DNA from: Rhytidiadelphus loreus
Lineage: Eukaryota; Streptophyta; Bryopsida; Hypnales; Hylocomiaceae
DNA length: 64,000 nt
NCBI GenBank assembly: GCA_947034895.1
Contig: OX344761.1
Location: 83,779,839-83,843,838, forward strand
Direction of reading: 5' to 3'
The translations under genes and the position numbers were made by a program. The notes under the pieces are model-generated. The model was not told the origin of the DNA, searched no databases, and worked only from the letters and a program-made list of their open reading frames with translations. This document shows, in pieces, positions 60,042 through 64,000 of the stretch (the stretch's first letter is position 1; the number at the start of each line of letters is the position of its first letter).

Positions 60042-63000
60042 TGAGTCTTGGGCGACCTCTCATGGAGGAGAACGAGGGTCAGGGCGAGTGCTTAAGGGCG
60101 ACCTCGGGTAAAGGGCGACCGCGGGTGGAGGTGGAAAGAATGGCCCTCCTTTTGTCCAAAAATTGGCAAACTCGGTCCATTTGGGTGTTTCTAAGGGCGA
60201 CTTCGGGTCTTGAGCGACCTCTCATGGACGAAAACGCGAGTCAGGGCGAGTACTTAAAGGCGACCTCGGGTAAGGGGCGACCGCGGGTGGAGGTGGAAGG
60301 AAAGGCCTTCCTTTTGTCAAAAAATTGGCAAATTTGGGCCGTTTGGGAGTTTCTAGGGCGACTTCGAGTCTTGGGCGACCTCTCATGGACGAGAACGCGA
60401 GTCAGGGCGAGTGCTTAAGGGCGACCTCGGGTAAGGGGCGAGTGCGGGTGGAGGTGGAAGGAATGGCCCTCCTTTTGTCTTAAAATTGACAAATTTGGGT
60501 CGTTTGGGGGTTTCTAGGGGCGACTTCGGGTCTTGGGCGAACTCTCATGGAAGAGAACGCGGGTCAGAGCGAGTGTTTAAGGGGGACCTCGGGTAAGGGG
60601 CGAGTGCGGGTGGAGGTGGAAGGAATGGCCCTCCTTTTGTCCAAAAATTGACAAATTTGGGCCGTTTGGGGGTTTCTAGAGGCGACTTCGGGTCTTGGGC
60701 GACCTCGCATGGAGGAGAACGCGGGTCAGGGCGAGTGCTTAAGGGCGACCTCGGGTAAGGGGCGAGTGCGGGTGGAGGTGGATGGAATGGCCCTCCTTTG
60801 GTCCAAAAATTGACAAATTTGGGCCGTTTGGGGGTTTCTAGGGGCGACTTCTGGTCTTGGGCGACCTCTCATGGACAAGAATGCGGGTCAGGGCGAGTGT
60901 TTAAGGGCGACCTCGGGTAAGGGGCGAGTGCGGGTGGAGGTGGAAGGAATGGCCCTCCTTTTGTCCAAAAATTGACAAATTTGGGCCGTTTGGGGGTTTC
61001 TAGGGGCGACTTCGGGTCTTGGGCGACCTCTCACGGAGGAGAACGCGGGTCAGGGTGAGTGCTTAAGGGCGACCTCGGGTAAGGGGCGAGTGCGGGTGGA
61101 GGTGGAAGGAATGGCCCTCCTTTTGTCTTAAAATTGACAAATTTGGGTCGTTTGGGGGTTTCTAGGAACGACTTCGGGTCTTGGGCGAACTCTCATGGAC
61201 CAGAACGCGGGTCAGGGCGAGTGTTTAAGGGCGACCTCGGGTAAGGGGCGAGTGCGGGTGGAGGTGGATGGAATGGCCCTCCTTTTGTCCAAAAATTGAC
61301 AAATTTGGGCCGTTTGGGGGTTTCTAGGGGCGACTTTGGGTCTTGGGCGAACACTCATGGAGGAGAACGCGGGTCAGAGCGAGTGTTTAAGGGGGACCTC
61401 GGGTAAGGGGCGAGTGCGGGTGGAGGTGGAAGGAATGGCCCTCCTTTAGTCCAAAAATTGACAAATTTGGGCCGTTTGGGGGTTTCTAGAGGCGACTTCG
61501 GGTCTTGGGCGACCTCGCATGGAGGAGAACGCGGGTCAGGGCGAGTGCGGGTGGAGGTGGAAGGAATGGCCCTCCTTTTGTACAGAAATTGACAAATTTG
61601 GGCCGTTTGGAGGTTTCTAGGGGCGACTTCGGGTCTTGGGCGACCTCTCATAGACGAGAACGCGGGTCAGGGCGAGTGCGGGTGGAGGTGGAAGGAATGG
61701 CCCTCCTTTTGTCGAAAAATTGACAAATTTGGGCCGTTTGGGGGTTTCTAGGGGCGACTTCGGGTCTTGGGCAACCTCTCATAGACGAGAACGCGGGTCA
61801 GGGCGAGTGCGGGTGGAGGTGGAAGGAATGGCCCTCCATTAGTCCAGAAATTGACAAATTTGGGCCGTTTGGGGGTTTCTAGGGGCGACTTCGGGTCTTG
61901 GGCGACCTCTCATGGACGAGAACGCGGGTCAGGGCGAGTGCTTAAGGGCGACCTCGGGTAAGGGGCGAGTGCGGGTGGAGGTGGAGGAATGGCCCTCCTT
62001 TTGTCCAAAAATTGACAAATTCGGGTCGTTTGGGGGTTTCTAGGGGCGACTTCGGGTCTTGGGCGACCTCTCATAGACGAGAACGCGGGTCAGGGCGAGT
62101 GCGGGTGGAGGTGGAAGGAATGGCCCTCCTTTTGTCGAAAAATTGACAAATTTGGGCCGTTTGGGGGTTTCTAGGGGCGACTTCGGGTCTTGGGCAACCT
62201 CTCATAGACGAGAACGCGGGTCAGGGCGAGTGCGGGTGGAGGTGGAAGGAATGGCCCTCCATTAGTCCAGAAATTGACAAATTTGGGCCGTTTGGGGGTT
62301 TCTAGGGGCGACTTCGGGTCTTGGGCGACCTCTTATGGACGAGAACGCGGGTCAGGGCGAGTGCGGGTGGAGGTGGAAGGAATGGCCCTCCTTTTGTCGA
62401 AAAATTGACAAATTTGGGCCGTTTGGGGGTTTCTAGTGGCGACTTCGGGTCTTGGGCGACCTCTCATGGACGAGAACGCGGGTCAGGGCGAGTGCTTAAG
62501 GGCGACCTCGGGTAAGGGGCGAGTGCGGGTGCAGGTGTAGGAATGGCCCTCCTTTTGTCTTAAAATTGACAAATTTGGGTCGTTTGGGGGTTTCTAGGGG
62601 CGACTTCGGGTCTTGGGCGACCTCTTATGGACGAGAACGCGGGTCAGGGCGAGTGCGGGTGGAGGTGGAAGAAATGGCCCTCCTTTTGTCCAAAAATTGA
62701 CAAATTTGGGCCATTTGGGGGTTTCTAGAGGCGACTTCGGGTCTTGGGTGACCTCTCATAGACGAGAACGCGGGTCAGGGCGAGTGCGGGTGGAGGTGGA
62801 AGGAATGGCCCTCCTTTAGTCCAAAAATTGACAAATTTGGGCCGTTTGGGAGTTTCTAGGGGCGACTTCGGGTCTTGGGCGACCTCTCATGGACGAGAAC
62901 GCGGGTCAGGGCGAGTGCTTAAGAGCGACCTCGGGTAAGGGGCGACCGCGGGTGGAGATGGAAGGAATGACTTTCCTTTTGTCCAAAAATTGGCAAATTT

Positions 63001-64000
63001 GGGCCGTTTGGGAGTTTCTAGGGGCGACTTCGGGTCTTGGGCGACCTCTCATGAACGAGAACGTGGGTCAGGGCGAGTGCTTAGGGGCGACCTCGGGTAA
63101 GGGGCAACCGCGGGTGGAGATGAAAGGAATGACTTTCCTTTTGCCCAAGAATTGGCAAATTTGGGCCGTTTGGGGGTTTCTAGGGGCGACTTCGGGTCTT
63201 GGGCGACCTCGCATGGAGGAGAACGCGGGTCAGGGCGAGAGCTTAAGGGCGACCTCGGGTAAGGGGCGAGTGCGGGTGGAGGTGGAAGGAATGGCCCTCC
63301 TTTTGTCCAAAAATTGACAAATTTGGGCCGTTTGGGGGTTTCTAGAGGCGACTTCGGGGCTTGGGCGACCTCGCATGGAGGAGAACGCGGGTCAGGGCGA
63401 GAGCTTAAGGGCGACCTCGGGTAAGGGGCGAGTGCGGGTGCAGGTGTAGGAATGGCCCTCCTTTAGTCCAAAAATTGACAAATTTGGGCCGTTTGGGGGT
63501 TTCTAGTGGCGACTTAGGGTCTTGGGCGACCTCTCATGGACGAGAACGCGGGTCAGGGCGAGTGCGGGGGGAGGTGGAAGGAATGGCCCTCCTTTAGTCC
63601 AAAAATTGACAAATTTGGGTCGTTTGGGGGTTTCTAGGAACGACTTCGGGTCTTGGGCGAACTCTCATGGACCAGAACGCGGGTCAGGGCGAGTGTTTAA
63701 GGGCGACCTCGGGTAAGGGGCGACCGCGGGTGGAGATGGAAGGAATGACTTTCCTTTTGTCCATAAATTGGCAAATTTGGGCCGTTTGGGAGTTTCTAGG
63801 GGCGACTTCGGGTCTTGGGCGACCTCTCATGAACGAGAACGTGGGTCAGGGCGAGTGCTTAGGGGCGACCTCGGGTAAGGGGCAACCGCGGGTGGAGATG
63901 AAAGGAATGACTTTCCTTTTGCCCAAGAATTGGCAAATTTGGGCCGTTTGGGGGTTTCTAGGGGCGACTTCGGGTCTTGGGCGACCTCTCACGGAGGGGA
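60042..64000. repeat. GC-rich satellite with 162 bp and 131 bp units
   Basis: Anchored on GGGTCTTGGGCGACCTC, 27 unit starts are visible (60042, 60205, 60366, 60528 and on to 63972), giving 26 complete units: 17 of 161-163 bp and 9 of 131 bp. The short form lacks 31 bases starting CTTAAGGGCGACCTCGGGTA, exactly the segment between two GCGAGTGC copies, so it is a deletion by recombination between short direct repeats. Each unit also has GGAATGGCCCTCCTTTTGTC, AAAATTGACAAATTTGGGC and GTTTGGGGGTTTCTAGG. The array continues past the window. The 162 bp form keeps a reading frame (54 codons) but the 131 bp form breaks it, so it is not coding. Confidence 0.95.

Noticed and set aside
60041..63716. Repetitive Gly/Arg-rich ORFs in the 162/131 bp array (for example 60041-60418, 62889-63317)
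   Set aside because: They arise because 162 is divisible by three; the 131 bp units break the frame, no start or stop is conserved, and several frames are open equally.
1..64000. CRISPR arrays, bacterial operons, tRNA or rRNA genes
   Set aside because: The tandem repeats lack unique spacers of constant length with conserved direct repeats, the genes have introns, and no cloverleaf or rRNA segment was recognised by eye.

Overview
The window looks like nuclear DNA of a land plant. Genes have many short GT-AG introns, the intergenic DNA is AT-rich and full of transposons, and one recognisable gene is a cell-wall alpha-expansin. A gene at 40.9-41.8 kb encodes a SAXO-type axonemal microtubule protein, which is expected only where flagellated cells exist. 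This points to a plant with swimming sperm (moss, liverwort, hornwort, lycophyte, fern, possibly cycad or Ginkgo) rather than a flowering plant. I cannot fix the species.

Layout. 1-3273: the 3' part of a large two-exon gene for a MULE-transposase-like protein with an N-terminal zinc-binding region and a SWIM finger. 3.3-14.3 kb: gene-poor, with two full copies of a TTAA-flanked transposon family and several local duplications. 14.8-17.0 kb: alpha-expansin (+). 18.2-21.0 kb: short-chain dehydrogenase (-), head to head with a CCDC174-like coiled-coil gene (+, 21.6-23.8 kb) over a 645 bp shared promoter region. 25.5-28.9 kb: eroded and nested TTAA elements. 30.1-33.8 kb: RBM42-like RNA-binding protein (-). 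34.5-43.2 kb: a dense set of DNA transposons (PIF/Harbinger-like MITE, a 2.9 kb CACTA element with another MITE nested in it, a Tc1-type transposase relic, a TTAA MITE in the SAXO stop codon, a hAT-like MITE, a mini-CACTA) around the SAXO gene. 45.6-51.3 kb: a complete 15-exon Ariadne-type RBR E3 ubiquitin ligase (+). 51.3-57.1 kb: AT-rich DNA with MITEs and an old TTAA element. 57.1-64.0 kb: repeat-dominated, with a 20 bp GC-rich minisatellite, an inverted TTAA element, an AT-rich ~218 bp satellite, and a GC-rich 162/131 bp satellite that runs off the end of the window.

The genes do not form a pathway. They are unrelated housekeeping or developmental genes: wall loosening, carbonyl reduction, probable mRNA processing (two), cilia and ubiquitination. 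The unusual content is the mobile and repetitive DNA. Ends and target-site duplications typical of CACTA, hAT, PIF/Harbinger and TTAA-inserting elements can be read directly, together with MULE-like and Tc1-like coding sequence, and I saw no LTR-retrotransposon coding sequence. Exon boundaries were derived by hand from GT-AG sites, reading frame and family similarity. Family names rest on recognised motifs, not on a database search.
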